DNA from: Marisa cornuarietis
Taxonomy: Eukaryota > Mollusca > Gastropoda > Architaenioglossa > Ampullariidae
Reading direction: 5' to 3'
DNA length: 64,000 nt
NCBI GenBank assembly: GCA_004794655.1
Contig: SMMW01000089.1
Location: 125,001 to 189,000 of the forward strand
Shown here: piece after piece, positions 1-13,634 of the stretch
Position numbering within the stretch: position 1 is the stretch's first letter
How the letters are laid out: the number at the start of each line of letters is the position of its first letter
Made by a program: the position numbers and the translations under genes
The notes under the pieces: generated by a model
The model's input: only the letters and a program-made list of their open reading frames with translations
What the model was told of the DNA's origin: nothing
Database searches by the model: none

Positions 1-440
1 CAATGAAATGGAAGTGTGATGACCTTGGAGGGTTTCAGACAAGAAAATGTTAAACATTGCAGCTGATGCCGATCACCTTCAACACATATTCTGTCCTATA
101 CAACTTTGCTCCTATTTGGTTATTCAACATCACTGGGCTCTTTGAGCTGTTATAGAATGCTTACTATGTTATAAACATATAAAAAAGTGAGGCATATATG
201 CCATACAAAATATATACATATCACAGAACATAGTCACCTAGTTAGGCCGAATAAAAATTATAGTAAAAATAAGATCTAGCTCAAAAAGTACATGATTTAA
301 AAACTTAATGGTGTAATAATATGGTGTATGTTTCACAATAATCAATCGTTTGGAGGTCCTAGGTTTATTTTCTAAAATGATAAAAAAACAAAATGAATAA
401 TATTAATTGATAACATTCAAATAATAATAATTTTCAACAG

Positions 441-3400
441 TGAAAATTCTGGATTCCATGGCAACTTATGCAAGCCAAAATACTGGACCAACACAAACTG
501 TGTGACAGACGAGGACTGTGGTCAGACAAACACATTGTGCTACATGGACAAGTGTCTCTGTCAACCGGGATTTTTCTTCTCACCAACTTACTATATGTGC
601 TCTGACAGTGAGTGGAAAATGGTACCGTGTGATGTGGTTGACACCAAGAAAATAAACTTTTTTTATGCTTGTAAAAGTTAGGGACGGAAGAATTTTGGTT
701 GACTTTCTTCTTAAGGAAAACAATATAGCCACAATTAGTCAAAAAGAAAAAAGTACGTGGGCAACAAAAGACACCCTTAGGATATTCTGTGTTGTTTTAA
801 AAACACCAAACTGAAGAACTATTATTTTTAACAAAATATATTATGTAAATATTTGTTGCTCGTTGTTATTTATATTAGCATGCAGCACGTCTGACCTGGA
901 CAACACCTTCATGGAGTATCCAGACAGCGGTATCAAGGGACACAATCTTGAGGTCCGGGAGGGACTCTGTTTGGACGCGTGCAAGAACCTGTGTCTGAGT
1001 ACAAATCATTGCATCACCTTTGATTTCAGAGGTTTGTATAAAACATCCTTACAACAAAGACATAGGAAAGTGATCGTAGAGACTGAAGGTTTCTGTTTAA
1101 ATGAGAACTGCTACAGGTTTAGAGTTGCTTCATGTCTTGCCCTGTGTTTGTGCGTGCGCGCGCTACTTATAACACTCTTTATAAATGAAGACCACGCAAA
1201 GTACGTAAAAAAGGTGTCAACGTAATCTTTAACAACCTAACTAACATCTCTGATTGTCAGCCCCACAATCAATAGTCACATACAGAGATTAGCCTAGAAC
1301 AACTTCATTATTTTCTTACTTAACTATTTAGGCTTACACTTTTGACTAAATGAGAGTAAGAGACAAAAGAACAGCGCTTTTCCGTTGGTAAAAAAGCAGT
1401 GGACTGAAATACAACTACAGGTGCTCTAACATAAAAGTATGCAAACCAATACTAATAACAATTAATACTTTCACAGTTAATAATACTCTACAAAATGGGC
1501 TACTTTTTAACTGACCAAATGTACTTTAGCCACCTAAGAACTTATTCTATTGTTTATTGTTTTTTGGTCATTCTTGCATTACATAAAAATTTTATGAAAA
1601 GTGCTTTATCTGAAGAAAAAAACAAATAACCTGACTTTAAAAAAAACCTCTTTTACTCAAATCACGGACTTGGTTTATTCACATTCATGGTTTAAGCTCC
1701 GCGAGACTAACAGCAGAAAACTTCGCAAGAGGCTCAGCGTTGGTCTTGGCAGAAAGACAGCAGTCCACCTATACACATCCGTGCTCAAATCAAACGATCT
1801 ATAAATATAGACATAAATATAAAACAGCTTGGATGATGGTTATCTTGTAACAATTATCTGATATTTAGAATTACAATGTGAACTGTAAAATTACATTCCA
1901 ATCTTGTATTATCAGTACTTTTGTTTTGTTGACTTTAAAATAGCTTTTGATACTATCAATCGAAATGCTCTGTGGAACCTTCTCCGAACTACAGGAGTTA
2001 GTTGTAAAATGTTGATGATGTTACAAAGCATGTACAGAAATGTTAAGTCTTGCATAAGATGTGGAGATACTCTTACGGACTGAATTGACTGTCCGGTTGG
2101 AGTCTGACAAGGGTGTACCCTTTCACCCATATTGTTCTCCTTCTTCATTAATGAACTTGCTGTAGAAATATGTAATAATGGTGCACATGGTATACAGCTT
2201 GCCCGGATATGGTACAAATTTTAATATTATTATTTGCTGATGACGTTGCATTAATGTCATATTCAAGTAGTGCTCTTCGAAAGCAAATTAATATACTATA
2301 ACAATATGCAGATAACTTTGATATGTTAGTTAACCTGCAGAAAACAAAAGTTATGGTATTCAGGAAGGGTGGCTTTCTGGATGCTAAGGAATCTTGGCAC
2401 TACGGTAAACACAAACTAGAGGTCGTCAATTCTTCTAAATATTTGTGTTTTTACTTTACCACGAAACTTTCCCTTACTAGTGCAGTAACTGACTTTGTAA
2501 CTAAAGCAAAGATAAGGACTTGCCAGCTCTTGCAAAGGTTGTGGAAAGTAGGTGAAATTACTCCTAGAGAGTTTTTTTTAATATATGATATGCAGATTGC
2601 CCCTTTTTTGTTGTATGGTTCGAAAATGTGGGGCTATCAGGTCTTTGAGGTGCTAGAAAAAGTTATTTGCTTGCAAAAGATTTCTAGGTGTGGGGCTGAA
2701 CACGCCAAATGAAATAATTTATGGTGATCTGGGTAGATTCCCAATGTATATACTATCTAAAGTAAGGTGTATCAAATATTGGCTTAGGCTTGTTAATATG
2801 CAAGATGATAGATTTGCACGAAAAAGCTATAATATGTTGTTACACATTCAAGAATTAGGAAAATGCAACTGGGCACACAACGTAAAAGAATTGTTGTGTG
2901 TAAATGGCTTTGGACTTGTGTGGTTACAACAGGGTGTAGGCAGTGTTAATATATTTATACGCAACATCCGACAAAGACTGAAAGACTGTTTTACCCAGAA
3001 CTGGCACTCTGATCTGGAGAAAAGTTCACCCCTAGAATTGAATGCATCGTATAAAAAATGTATGTGTGTCGATCTTACTCCAGTGGGCTACTGCCTGAAA
3101 TCTTTCCCCCGCCCTACACGTGGTGGTGGTATTGCTATAATCTACAGATCATCACTTGCCAAGTACCTGTCTTTTACTACTGCCGTATCGTTCCCTCACA
3201 CGTCTTTTGAATTTGTACAAGTCTCCTCTTCGGCTCCTCATTGCTCGATGCACCTGCTCTGCATCTACAGACCTCCTCCTAGCCCCAGGAACAAACTTAC
3301 AGCCTCTACATTTTTCTCAGAATTCCATGATCTCTTGGATTATAGCAATGCACTAATTGGACCCACAGTACTCCTCGGAGATGTGAATGTCCACTTCGAC

Positions 3401-6400
3401 AACATTTCTCACCCTGACACTGTCAAAATGTCTGAAATGTTGCACACCTTTCGTCTCGTCCAGTCCGTGTCGCATCCAACTCATAAAAGAGATCACATCT
3501 TGGACTGGGTCATACATCGACCTGATGACCACTTAGTCCAGTCAGTTGATGTTTCCCATGATCTCTCATCTGACCACTACTCTGTTCTAATCGAACTGGA
3601 TCGCAAATGCCCATCATCGGCGCCAGTTTTCAGACCCACTCGGTCATTACAAAATGTGGATAGACTAGCATTCAAAGTACAGCTGCAGATGGCGCTCCTC
3701 CAATAACCCTCTGCCGAGCAACTTGACTGTGTTTTGCGTAGAGTAGTTGATGACCACGTGACCCAGTGTCTCGACGTCTGATGCGCCAGTCTAAATGTGC
3801 GCCTTGGTATTCACAGATCCGCGTCGAACTCCGTGACCTGAAACGCACACACCGGCGAGCTGAACGTGTTTGGCGGAAGACTGGACTCGCCATCCACAAA
3901 GAAATTTACAATGCTGCAAAGCGAAGCGTTGCAAAATGCATTTATGAGGCTAAAACATCATTTCTTCAGGGCCAAATAATTAATTGCACCTCCTCCAAAA
4001 AAGCTTTTTGCCGTTCGCAATAAAATGACTGGATCTCGTACAGCAACACCACTGCCCACTGCCTACCCTGCTTCACTGCTGCCGCAAGTTTTTAGTGATT
4101 ATTTCACCAGCAAGATATCGGACATTCGATCATCATTAGACTCGGCGTCGGCGCTTGACAGCATCTCCTGTGATGTCCTCCCAGGATGCTCCATGACCAA
4201 GTTCCTACCAGTCTCTGAGACCGATGTGAAAGCGGTCATCCTAAAAGTCAAACCAACAACTTGCGAGTTAGAGACTCTACTTCCTGCCATCACAAATATT
4301 GTAAATGTCAGTCTGTTGTCAGGTGTTTTCCCATCTCTGTTCAAAAAATGCGGTGGTGAGGCCACTTCTTAAGAAATCCACGCTTGATGTCAATGTGCCA
4401 AACAACTACCGCCCAGTCTCTAACTTGTCTTTTCTCTCTAAGATCATAGAGAAAATAGTTTTGACACAGCTCTGGGCCTACTTACAAGAGCACCATCTTA
4501 TCCCACAAGCTCAGTCGGCATATAGACTTTTCCACAGCACTGAGACCACTCTTATTAAAGTAACAACAGACATATTATCTTCTCTTGACAGTGGTGATGT
4601 CTCTCCATTAACCCTACTAGACCTGTCTGCTGCATTTGACACAAACCACTCTCTGCTTCTTCACAGACTCCACACCCTCTACGGGATTTCTGGACCTGCT
4701 CTCTCATGGTTCAACTCCTATCTCACTGATAGGACCCAGACTATGTTAGTTGACGGTCCGACATTTCGCCCTGCTTCACTTCTCTGTGGTGTTCCCCAAG
4801 GCTCAGTACTTGGCCCAGTTCTGTTCATCCTGTACACTAAACCACTTTCATCATGCATCCGGTCCATCCAGGTTTCTCATCAATCCTATGCAGATGACAC
4901 GCAGCTTTACTGTTCTATTCCACTGGCTGAGTCTCACTCTGCTATCAGCTCTCTAGAAGATTGTATCAGTGATGTCAAAAGCTGGATGGTAAAAAACAAT
5001 CTCAAACTAAACGATGATAAAACGGAAGCCCTCTTGTGCCATAGAAGAAGACATCAACCTTCACTCGTCAGTCTGCCCAATCACATCAAGGTGGGCGACA
5101 GCAACATCACCTTCACGTCATCCGTTAGGAATCTGGGATTCATTGTCACTGACGACATGACACTCGATAGACATGTAGCAGCTGTCTGTCGGTCTGCCTA
5201 CTATGAGCTCCGTAAGATCAGTGCCATCTGTCATTTTCTCTCTACACGCGCTACCAACACTCTTGTCTGTGCGTTTGTTCTTTCTCGGCTTGACTACTGC
5301 AACTCCTTGCTGGCAGGCTGCCCTGACTACCTCATTCAGAGACTCCAGAGAGTACAGAACTCCGCTGCGCTTCTGGTGCTTAGAGCAAGGAAAAGGGACC
5401 ATGTCACTCCTCTTCTTCGTTTCCTACACTGGCTACCCATCCGTTCTCGCATCCAGTACAAACTGTCTGTGCTGTGTTTTAATTTCTTTGCTGGCTCCTG
5501 TCCTGACTATTTCTCTGAACTTCTCATCCCTTACTCTCCGGCCAGACAACTCCGTTCTTCCTCTGACGACCGTATCCTAACTGTTCCTGTCACCAGAACA
5601 ACAACACATGGTCACAGGACTTTTGGCTACTGTGCTGCAAAACAATGGAACTCTCTTCCTTTCCATATCCGCCATCTTCCTACAATTGAATCTTTCAAAT
5701 GTGCACTGAAAACACACCTCTTCCTTGAGCATTTCTCCTAACACAGTCCACACAATGCTAGTCCTTACCCCTCCCCCTTTCCTCTTGCTACTCTACCCAT
5801 CACTATTTTCTCTGTTCCTGTTACTTGATGCCTTTTGTTATTTGTTTCGTCGTCAGTACTGTCGTTTTCTTTCGTCCCCTGTGTTCTGTATCTACTTAGT
5901 CCATGTCTTTTCCTCGTTTTAAGCGCTAAGAGCATGCTCTCTATGAGTGTGAATATGTGCTATACAAATCTTCATTATTATTATTATTAAAAGCTACCTC
6001 AAGACTGAACGATACATTGACCTCTACCAACAGAAATGTTTTAAAGTAGCTTATATCTACTTTAGATTTAGAATATCTGATATAAAAACACATAAGTTAC
6101 GATACAGAAGCGATGTGGCCCCAATAGACGTTGCGTGTCCCCTGTGTAGAGTAGAAATAGAGGACGAAGCTCATGTGCTTTTTTTCTGTAAAGCGTATTC
6201 CCAAATCAGAAAACAAGTCAAAGCACTGCAGGGTGTGGACCATACAGACCCACACAATGTCACGAGTCATGATAAACAACTCTGATGGAGCCATTAGGCA
6301 GATTTCACGTTTTCTATTCAGAGTTTTTAAACTGCGTGATACTGTTATTAAGCAAGAAATGTATGTAAAGAAATAGTAGATTGTCATACGAGAATGTTGT

Positions 6401-9400
6401 TTGCTGTGTATTTAGACCATTGTATTTATATATTGAGATAACCTGTTGTATTTCTTATAATAATGTTAATGACCCTAACCCCTTGACAGTAACCCAATTG
6501 TTTATCAATAAAAATGATCAATCAATCTCTGGACTATCAAACTGGGGCATCAAACTAAAAATGAAGAAAACTGCCCGATTTGTAACATTTCTAGAACTAG
6601 TGTCTGTGAGGAGAGCTCTCAGCAACATAAAAGCAAATAATTACACAAACACAACTACGTACCGTGCGTCTTGTTGACAACATGTCTGTAAGAGACCAAC
6701 ATTTCAAGAAATGTTAAGATAATTCACTTTAAGTTTCCTTAGTTCAAAATATTTGTATCATGTTCAGTTATGTCTCTCTTTCTACCTCCCGTGCCAGCCG
6801 CAGGAGGCCTCTGTCAGCTCCATGACGTCACCTCGCGCCAGTCTTCCTCAGGGTGGTATCCTAAGACGAGTAAAGGCTGGACCCACTACCAGAGATCCTG
6901 CCTAACGAAACTCGCGTCATACCGTGAGTGGTACAACTTACTGTGTAACAACAACGTGGACTGTCCTGACACACACAGCCAATGTTTGTCAGGCAGGTGT
7001 CTCTGTCCTTCTGGCACACTCTTCAATGAAACCCAGAATGCGTGTCGTGTTTCAGGTAAGTATTATGATTCGTACTGAGCTTTTACCCAAATGGCGTAAA
7101 CCGTTAGATTGTCTGTTTCTTACAGTAGGGATGCAAGAAGAACGGTAGATGCCCTGTTCTTTATCAAAGAAGTTTAACCAAATGTGTAGGTACCATCTCT
7201 CTACAGCAAGTTTGTCGAGTCGTGAGCAGCAGTTGTCTCGCCCTCGTTGTGTGGTGTCGTTGATGAGATCCACAACACATTTGTTGTCCCTAGCTGGCTG
7301 ATTGGTTGATTTAGTACTTTGGGGTGGTTTCAAACTATGGGGGAAATGGGAAAGGGAAGGAGACCGGAGCACCAGAAGGGAAAAAATAACTTCGGTCAGC
7401 TGTCACATACAGACTGTCCCGAAAGGAGATCTGAACCCTGGGTCTCTCAACGTATTGGATAGTCTTTTATCACTACACTACCGGATGATCCATCATCCAG
7501 CTGTTGTAAATTTTAAAAGAGAAAGTGCTTCCACCATAAGGAAATTCTGCACTATGACCGATTGGGATCTTTTGGGAAACTGGGGAATGGAGGAAGTGAT
7601 GGTTGAATAGAGGAAGGGGCTGTGGGAGATCGACTATCCCCTATCCCCCGTGCTGTTCAATATATTCTTGGAAAACATTATGCTCAAAGCTCTTCATGAC
7701 CATCATACCTCTATTTCAATCCGTGGAAGACCAATCTGCAACCTACGCTTCGCAGACGACATAGATCTGTTAGCAGGTACAAACAAGGAATTGCAAGACC
7801 TCACCAACAGACTGACAGACAGCTCAAATGCATATGGAATGGAGACCAGCACTGAAAAGAGCAAAGATAGGATTAATGACAATGGCAAGGCAGAGATCTT
7901 TATGAACGGGGTACAGCTCGAAGAGGTAAACAGCTTCAAGTACTTGGGAGCCACCCTCTCCAAGGACGGCAGCTCCACGCCAGATATCCGCATCAGGATC
8001 GCAACAGCAACAGCAGCAATGGCTAGGCTAGATAGGATCTGGCATAGCCACAAGATAAGGTTCACTACCAAGTACAGGCTATACAAATCCCTGGTAGTGC
8101 CGATCCTGCTCTACGGATGCGACACGTGGGCTCTGCTCGCCGAAACGAAAAGGAGAATCCAGGCATTCGAGAACAAGTGCCTGAGGAGGCTGCTCCGGAT
8201 CTCATACAAAGAACATAAAACCAACGACTTTGTAAGAAACAAGATGGCCACACTCGTAGGACACAAGGAACCTCTACTATCAACAGTCATGTGACGTAAG
8301 TTGGTCTTCTTTGGTCACGTGACCCGGCACGACGCCCTGTCGAAGACTATCCTTCAAGGCACCTTGGAGGGTGGCCGACGCCGCGGTGGTCAGAGAAAGA
8401 ACTGACTTACGAACATCAAAGACTGGACTGGTCGTCCTGTACAGGACCTGCTGACTATCGCCCACAATAGGCAAGAGTGGCGGCCCTGTCAGCTGCCGCG
8501 TCTATCCATGCGATCCCCCCAGCGACAGGTGCCAGGCAAAGGACTGACTGACTGACTGACTGACTGACTGACTGACTGACTGACTGTGGGAGGTGTGAGA
8601 CGAATGTTACTGTTCTGTAACGTCACAGATGCTGTTTACTGTTGTGTTGTTTACTCCTACTAATGCTTACTGTTGTTGATGTTCACTGTTGCTGGTACCC
8701 TCTTTTCATATTGTTGTCTCTTGCTCTTGGTGTGTAGGAGACCTGCCAAATGTGGAGTGGTTGTGTACTCTGTTGGTTGCCAGATTCCTCATGTTGCTCT
8801 AATCTAGACTTCCATTTAGTTTTAGGTACTTTATCAGTGAATACTCTTCAGTAAGGACCCTCTGTTCGTTTTGTTTTTCGTAATCATTGTTTTTGTTTCC
8901 TTTTGGAAACTGGATTTTGTATGGTCTGTTATCTTTTTTAACTTGAGTGTTTAGCTTTAAGTGTTTTGTTATATTTTGTTTACCCTCCCTTAATTTTATT
9001 ATATTTCTGTTTGTTGATGAGTAAAGAAACCTTAAGTTTTGTATAGTTTCAAGGATATTTAAATGTTTTATGACTATGGTAGGTTAGCAGTAATATTGTT
9101 TTGGCGTCAGTGAGCATCTTTCGTCTAAACTCACCGCCGGGCGACCAGCCACTCTTTTATAATTGCATCATTTCAAATACAGCTTTTTCTGTCAAGAATT
9201 ATCACTTGTTTTAGAAAAAAGTCGTATTCGTTTTTAGAAAAGTACTTGAAAACGATAATTTAATAAATAAAGTATATTTTATATCAGCATGTAACCCAGC
9301 TGTTGTACTGCTATTTAATTTAATTTTAACGATTGTACTTGCATGTAAGAGGCAATGTTTACTGTTTTCTTTAATAACTGTAGTTTTAAGCTAAGAGTAA

Positions 9401-12145
9401 ATATTTTAATGCAATTAAGGCTTTAACGAAGATAAAGAGTCATGTGGAGGCTGGAAGACAACAGGAGGCAAGTCAGGTGTCTACTCCATTCAACCGGCAG
9501 AAATCAGAGAGGAACTGAGAGTCTGGTGTGACATGGACTCTGGCGATGGTGGCTGGCTGGTATGTCTTTGTGTTTGTCAGTGTGTGAGGTGTGCTTAAGT
9601 GTAATACTGCATTAAGTGTATGATGAGATTTGTCAGGATGTAATACACTAATGCGTAGCAACTGTACTTAATCCTGAGACAGATGTGTTTTAGAAGAATG
9701 TATTAAAGGTTGTATATGGTAGGTTTAAGGCTGTATGTGCTTATTATTCTCATAATTTGTCCGAAACATCGATAACAACGACTGAAGGTTATAATAGCAT
9801 ACTCAAATTTTAACATCAAAATCATTTTGTATCATCTAACATTTTCACAAATTTTATCACAAGAAGCCAATTGTTTACTGCTGCTGAAGGAGACATGTTC
9901 AGCAGACACGTGACGATGTGAGTGTAAACAAATGATAGAGTTCACATGTTCCCAAGGTAACGACCTTGTGTGTCACGGTCAGGTGTTCCAGAGACGTCGT
10001 GACGGCTCAGTGGACTTCTACAGGAACTGGACTCAATATGAAAACGGCTTTGGTGATGTGACTGGGGAGTTCTGGCTGGGTAACATTTCTCTTTACTATT
10101 CCTCTCGCTGTCTTCCTCGTTTTTCCTGCTGAAATGAAAACATAAAAATTCGTATGCGTTATGAAGAAGCAACAAGAATTCTGTTTTCTATTTTTGAAGA
10201 AATGGCCACATATTGTAGTTTGTTTAAATGTCTGTGTGCTTTCATCGAGATAAGAAGTGATAATAGTAAAAATCATCCTCATCCGCCTCATCATCATTAT
10301 CAACAGCAAAAGAAAACGAAGAACAGAAACTTGTTGTCCTAATGCTTGATATTCTCTTATAAAAGCTTTATATTTTGTGAAAGCGATTAATCTAAGTGTA
10401 GCAGATACTTTAATACCTGTTATCACTAACTGACATTTCCAAACCATTCTGTATTATTACAGGTTTATCAAAGCTTTACACGCTGACCAGTGGTAGACAA
10501 CATCGACTGCGTGTAGACCTCAGCGAGGTGAATGGAGAACAACACTATGCTGAGTACTCGTCATTCACGGTGGGTGGTCCTGAGACAAACTACAGACTTA
10601 CCCTGTCCGGCTACTCGGGTACCGCTGGTACGTGTGTCTAGTAAACCAGTTTTAAAATATCTCAGCAATACTGTTTAACCGTTTGTTGTGGTACCGACTA
10701 AGTGTGCAATAAGAAACTATTGAAATGATGTGTTAATAAAGTGAATAACTGTACAAATGACGCGCAGACACAAACATGCTTACTACACACTACACATAAT
10801 ATAAGAATATCTCTATCCATTTGTGTGCGTATATATATTATATTTTCTTACTCATACGAATATAAGTGGCAGAAAAGATACCTATACACGGCATTCAACA
10901 CACACGCACACCTACACCCTCTCTCATACGCACATGAATCTCCTAAAAGGTAACATGGTAGACATACGGGTCCTTGTGCCTGTTATATGATGGTGATGGC
11001 TGCTGGCACGAAGGACCTCTGGTACGTAGTTTTCCGCGCACGTGGCATCTTGTAGCGCCTGCCCGAGGGCAACAGCTGATAGTTGGGATGGAGAGGGTGT
11101 GTTTGGTCTGAAGTCATGTGATTTGCCATCTTTCTGACTGCATGAAGGTACAAGTCACAAAGTGTCAGCTGTCATGTGCCAATAATTTTATTTGCCTGGT
11201 GGATGACTGGCCAGCCTTACCTTGTCTTTGATGATAAGGTGACCATACCAATCACAGAGAGTTTTATCAAGCTGTCGGCGTTTACAATCAAACTGTTGTT
11301 TTACAAATCGAGATCACAATCGTGCAAAACTAACTTCAAGGGACTGTCTTGTAAACCACCAACAAGGCAGTCCTGCCAAGCTAAACATTTACATTGACAC
11401 TAACACCTAAGCAACTAAACGACTTCCGTTGGGAAAGTGCTTACAATACTTTTGTATTTTAACAGTTTAAAATCCGCCAAATACAGATTTCGCTTTTTAT
11501 GACTGTTATAAAGTTCTTTAAAACGCTTCTGTTATGAACCCCATGTTCTTATCTGTTGGTTTAAATTCAGTTTTACTGGCATCATTGTCTGTCACACAGG
11601 TAACCACACAGACACACATCAGTTGATACAATGAAGAGAATTTGATGAGCGACATCAACACATCAGCTGATAGAATGAATTGCACGAGATTAGCGACATC
11701 AACAGACAACATGTACCTTCTACACTCATTGTCTTTCATTCTCTCTTTCTCTTGCTTTCCTCTGTAGGCTATTGTCTGGGGGGACTTTTTACTGACTTAA
11801 ACCAGTTAGAATATTTATTTCGTTGATTAGAACTTTATAACTAATGCCTTAAAGTGTGTGTGTGTGTGCGTGTGTGTCTGCGCGCGTGCGTTTACAGGAG
11901 ACAGCATGGCGGATCACAACAACCAGAGTTTTTCAACGTATGACCGAGACAACGACAAGGACTCTGGTGGTAGCTGTGCCGCTGACCGTCACGGCGCCTG
12001 GTGGTACATCGGGTGTGCCAACTCTAACCTCAACGGCCGATACAAGGTGGACGGGGCTGTGGGTCATGACGGCATCAACTGGTATACCGCCCACGGTGAC
12101 ACGAGGAGCTTTACATTCACTGAAATGAAAGTCAAGCCAGTGTAA
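441..12145 (+). CDS. Fibrinogen-related lectin gene A (EB-PAN-EB-FReD), exons 2-8; 5' exon outside window
   Basis: Seven exons join in frame: 441-607, 879-1031, 6798-7055, 9438-9559, 9983-10079, 10463-10627 and 11898-12145 (TAA). Internal phases are 1,1,1,0,1,1. The first exon is a Cys-rich EB/EGF-like module ([14 protein letters not shown]). The second exon and the first part of the third form a PAN/apple-like domain ([14 protein letters not shown]). The third ends in another EB-like module ([12 protein letters not shown]). The last four give a full fibrinogen C-terminal domain of about 208 residues: [29 protein letters not shown], the calcium-site run DRDNDKD and GAWWY..C..SNLNGRY with the final Cys pair. 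Such domains are secreted lectins that bind acetylated or glycan ligands. The signal-peptide exon is not in the first 440 bases; in paralogue B it lies about 0.9 kb upstream. No exon carries a stop or frameshift, so the gene looks functional. It has no Ig domain, unlike classical FREPs. Confidence 0.9.
1905..3055 (+). mobile_element. Non-LTR retrotransposon (LINE-1 copy), 5' part, in gene A intron 3
   Basis: Conceptual translation gives reverse-transcriptase motifs with stops and frameshifts: [12 protein letters not shown] near 1925, a [17 protein letters not shown] block near 2108-2158, a degraded FADD-like site near 2236, then an open stretch 2323-2712 and a further frame to about 3055 ([10 protein letters not shown] and so on). 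The element stops abruptly at about 3055 and resumes at about 5993, where a C-terminal zinc-knuckle region follows. A second element has inserted between. The copy is inactive. The clade was not assigned. Confidence 0.8.
3056..5992 (+). mobile_element. CR1/L2-type LINE (LINE-2 copy) nested inside another LINE
   Basis: 5'-truncated element. It begins inside the AP-endonuclease domain ([36 protein letters not shown]), broken by a stop at 3704. The linker region reads on in other frames (3766-4023, 4025-4372). A long intact reverse-transcriptase frame spans 4305-5741 ([50 protein letters not shown]), followed by the C-terminal region. The 3' UTR ends in an ATT microsatellite, as is usual for L2/CR1-like elements. 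The 3' 460 bases recur at 34530-34930. Frame breaks in the 5' half make it non-autonomous. Confidence 0.9.
5993..6530 (+). mobile_element. 3' part of LINE-1 copy resuming after the nested insertion
   Basis: The reading frame interrupted at 3055 resumes here ([20 protein letters not shown]) and reaches a zinc-knuckle-like C-terminal segment ([18 protein letters not shown]), typical of LINE ORF2 C-termini. The 3' end carries AATAAA and a short ATCA repeat near 6506-6530. Confidence 0.8.
7225..7580 (-). mobile_element. tRNA-headed SINE copies in gene A intron 4
   Basis: On the minus strand the segment starts near 7490 with a tRNA-like head: an A-box-like GGTAGTGTAGTG and a B-box-like GGGTTCAGATCTC. 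A body follows that matches 59120-59335 (AAAGTGCTTCCACC, CACTATGGGGG). A second partial body sits at 7515-7580. No tRNA gene proper is present. Confidence 0.55.
7620..8600 (+). mobile_element. Non-LTR retrotransposon fragment (RT and C-terminal part) with GACT tail
   Basis: An open frame at 7650-8294 encodes the second half of a reverse transcriptase ([51 protein letters not shown]). It stops at 8292 but homology carries on through the C-terminal segment ([25 protein letters not shown]) with further stops. It ends in a GACT tetranucleotide array at 8528-8585. The last 380 bases recur at 25617-26000. Both copies lie in or near the immune genes. Dead copy; clade not assigned. Confidence 0.85.
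8528..8585 (+). repeat. (GACT)n microsatellite at LINE 3' end
   Basis: About 14 copies of ACTG/GACT directly abut the LINE 3' end; a shorter version ends the second LINE copy near 25980. It is probably the element's own tail. Confidence 0.85.
10975..11250. repeat. Possible interspersed repeat in gene A intron 7
   Basis: A moderately GC-rich block (TGGCTGCTGGCACGAAGGAC near 10996; CGCCTGCCCGAGGGCAACAG near 11057) stands out from the AT-rich intron and has no sustained reading frame. It looks like a decayed interspersed element, but I cannot name the family. Confidence 0.25.
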
Positions 12146-12305
12146 CACCGCCTGGTCTCCCCTCAACTCAGTGCATCCTGTACTGGATGACAGTACTAAC
12201 TGTAGTACAATGACACTGAGGATAATAGCAGAGACTTGACTACTGTACTGTCTAGTCAGGCATTTTAGTTTATGGTATTTCACACACAGTGGAAACCAAT
12301 TTACT

Positions 12306-12311
12306 AATAAA
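12306..12311 (+). terminator. Polyadenylation signal of gene A
   Basis: AATAAA lies 161 bases after the gene A stop codon, in a T/A-rich stretch. It is the first canonical signal downstream and would give a short 3' UTR. Confidence 0.55.
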
Positions 12312-12565
12312 CACTACAGTTGTATGTGTATAGTCGCTACATTCTTCGTCACATTCGCTTTCACCTACTACACCTCACGTCCACCGCCAACAGTTCACTG
12401 AATCATTGTACGACACATTCTTTTAGTCCATTACACAATATCTACATGTCCTATTCACCCCACACAATACCTACATGACACAATACTTACTTGTCATATT
12501 AACACCATAAATATACCCACACCTGATATTCACACCACACAATACCCACAATATACGAACTAAAA

Positions 12566-12567
12566 CA

Positions 12568-12612
<45 letters not shown>
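12566..12612. repeat. (CA)n microsatellite
   Basis: Uninterrupted CA dinucleotide tract of about 22 units. Confidence 0.95.
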
Positions 12613-12616
<4 letters not shown>

Positions 12617-13497
12617 ATTGAGTAAGACTGTAGTATCGTCCTGTTAGCTGTTAAATTGAGTTCGTTTTTGGAATTAAACATTTTCTTGGATGACAAGGTG
12701 AATTATATCGTTGATGTCTGTCGATGAATATACCGTGTATTTCCATTTTTCATTTTTACATGCGCTTCGTTGCCATGACTACGCCGCCAGTTCCTTTGCT
12801 CTTTTGTGCTGGAGCTAAGGAGTTCTTACACCTGTTTCATAGGAGTAACTTGCCTCCATGTTTTGCCCCGAATTCGGCCCTGACAATACTTGATAACGAT
12901 CACAATAAGACACTTGTCCCTGATTTCACTATTTAGCCCGAGGGTATCCATCCCAACTCCCCGACACTTTGGATAATACGCTATGCGAGTAAGACATACT
13001 AACCTAATATAGCAGCGAGACAGTACATCAGAAGTAACAATGTCACATGATGAAAAGCCACGTGATGTATGACACCTGAACTTGACAGGGTCGTCAGGAT
13101 GGGGTCGCCGTTACCGTCCATTGATAGTTTGGAGGTGAAATCTGTTCTTCAACAGGTAAATATGGACAAAGTCCGTATATTCAGACACAAGCTGCATACA
13201 ATGTCACAACATGAACTAATGACCAGATACAAGTCAATACTAGCAAGCATACAGTACATTACAAGAATAAGTCAACTCTTCACACAGTGCTCATACCAAA
13301 ACCCTCGTCATACACAAACATACGGGGTGCTCCAGTCTACCTGAGGTCTACTGCCAGCCCTGTGATCTTTTTACACAAACACTGAGCCTTCACCTGACCA
13401 ACCTTCATCTTGACCACACGACACTGGGAAAGGAAGAAATTGTCGATACATAGGGGAGTAAACTGTTCGAATCTCATTATTGAAAGTCATGTGTCCA

Positions 13498-13501
13498 CAC
13501 A

Positions 13502-13539
<38 letters not shown>

Positions 13540-13634
13540 CACATACAAACACACATATATACACACACGCATACACACATATACACAGACGCACACACAT
13601 ATACACAGACACACACACACACACACACACACAG
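13498..13634. repeat. Compound (CA)n/(ACAT)n microsatellite
   Basis: CA-rich tract interrupted by CATATA and CAGACG steps. Its Thr/His and Val/Cys reading frames are not genes. Confidence 0.9.
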
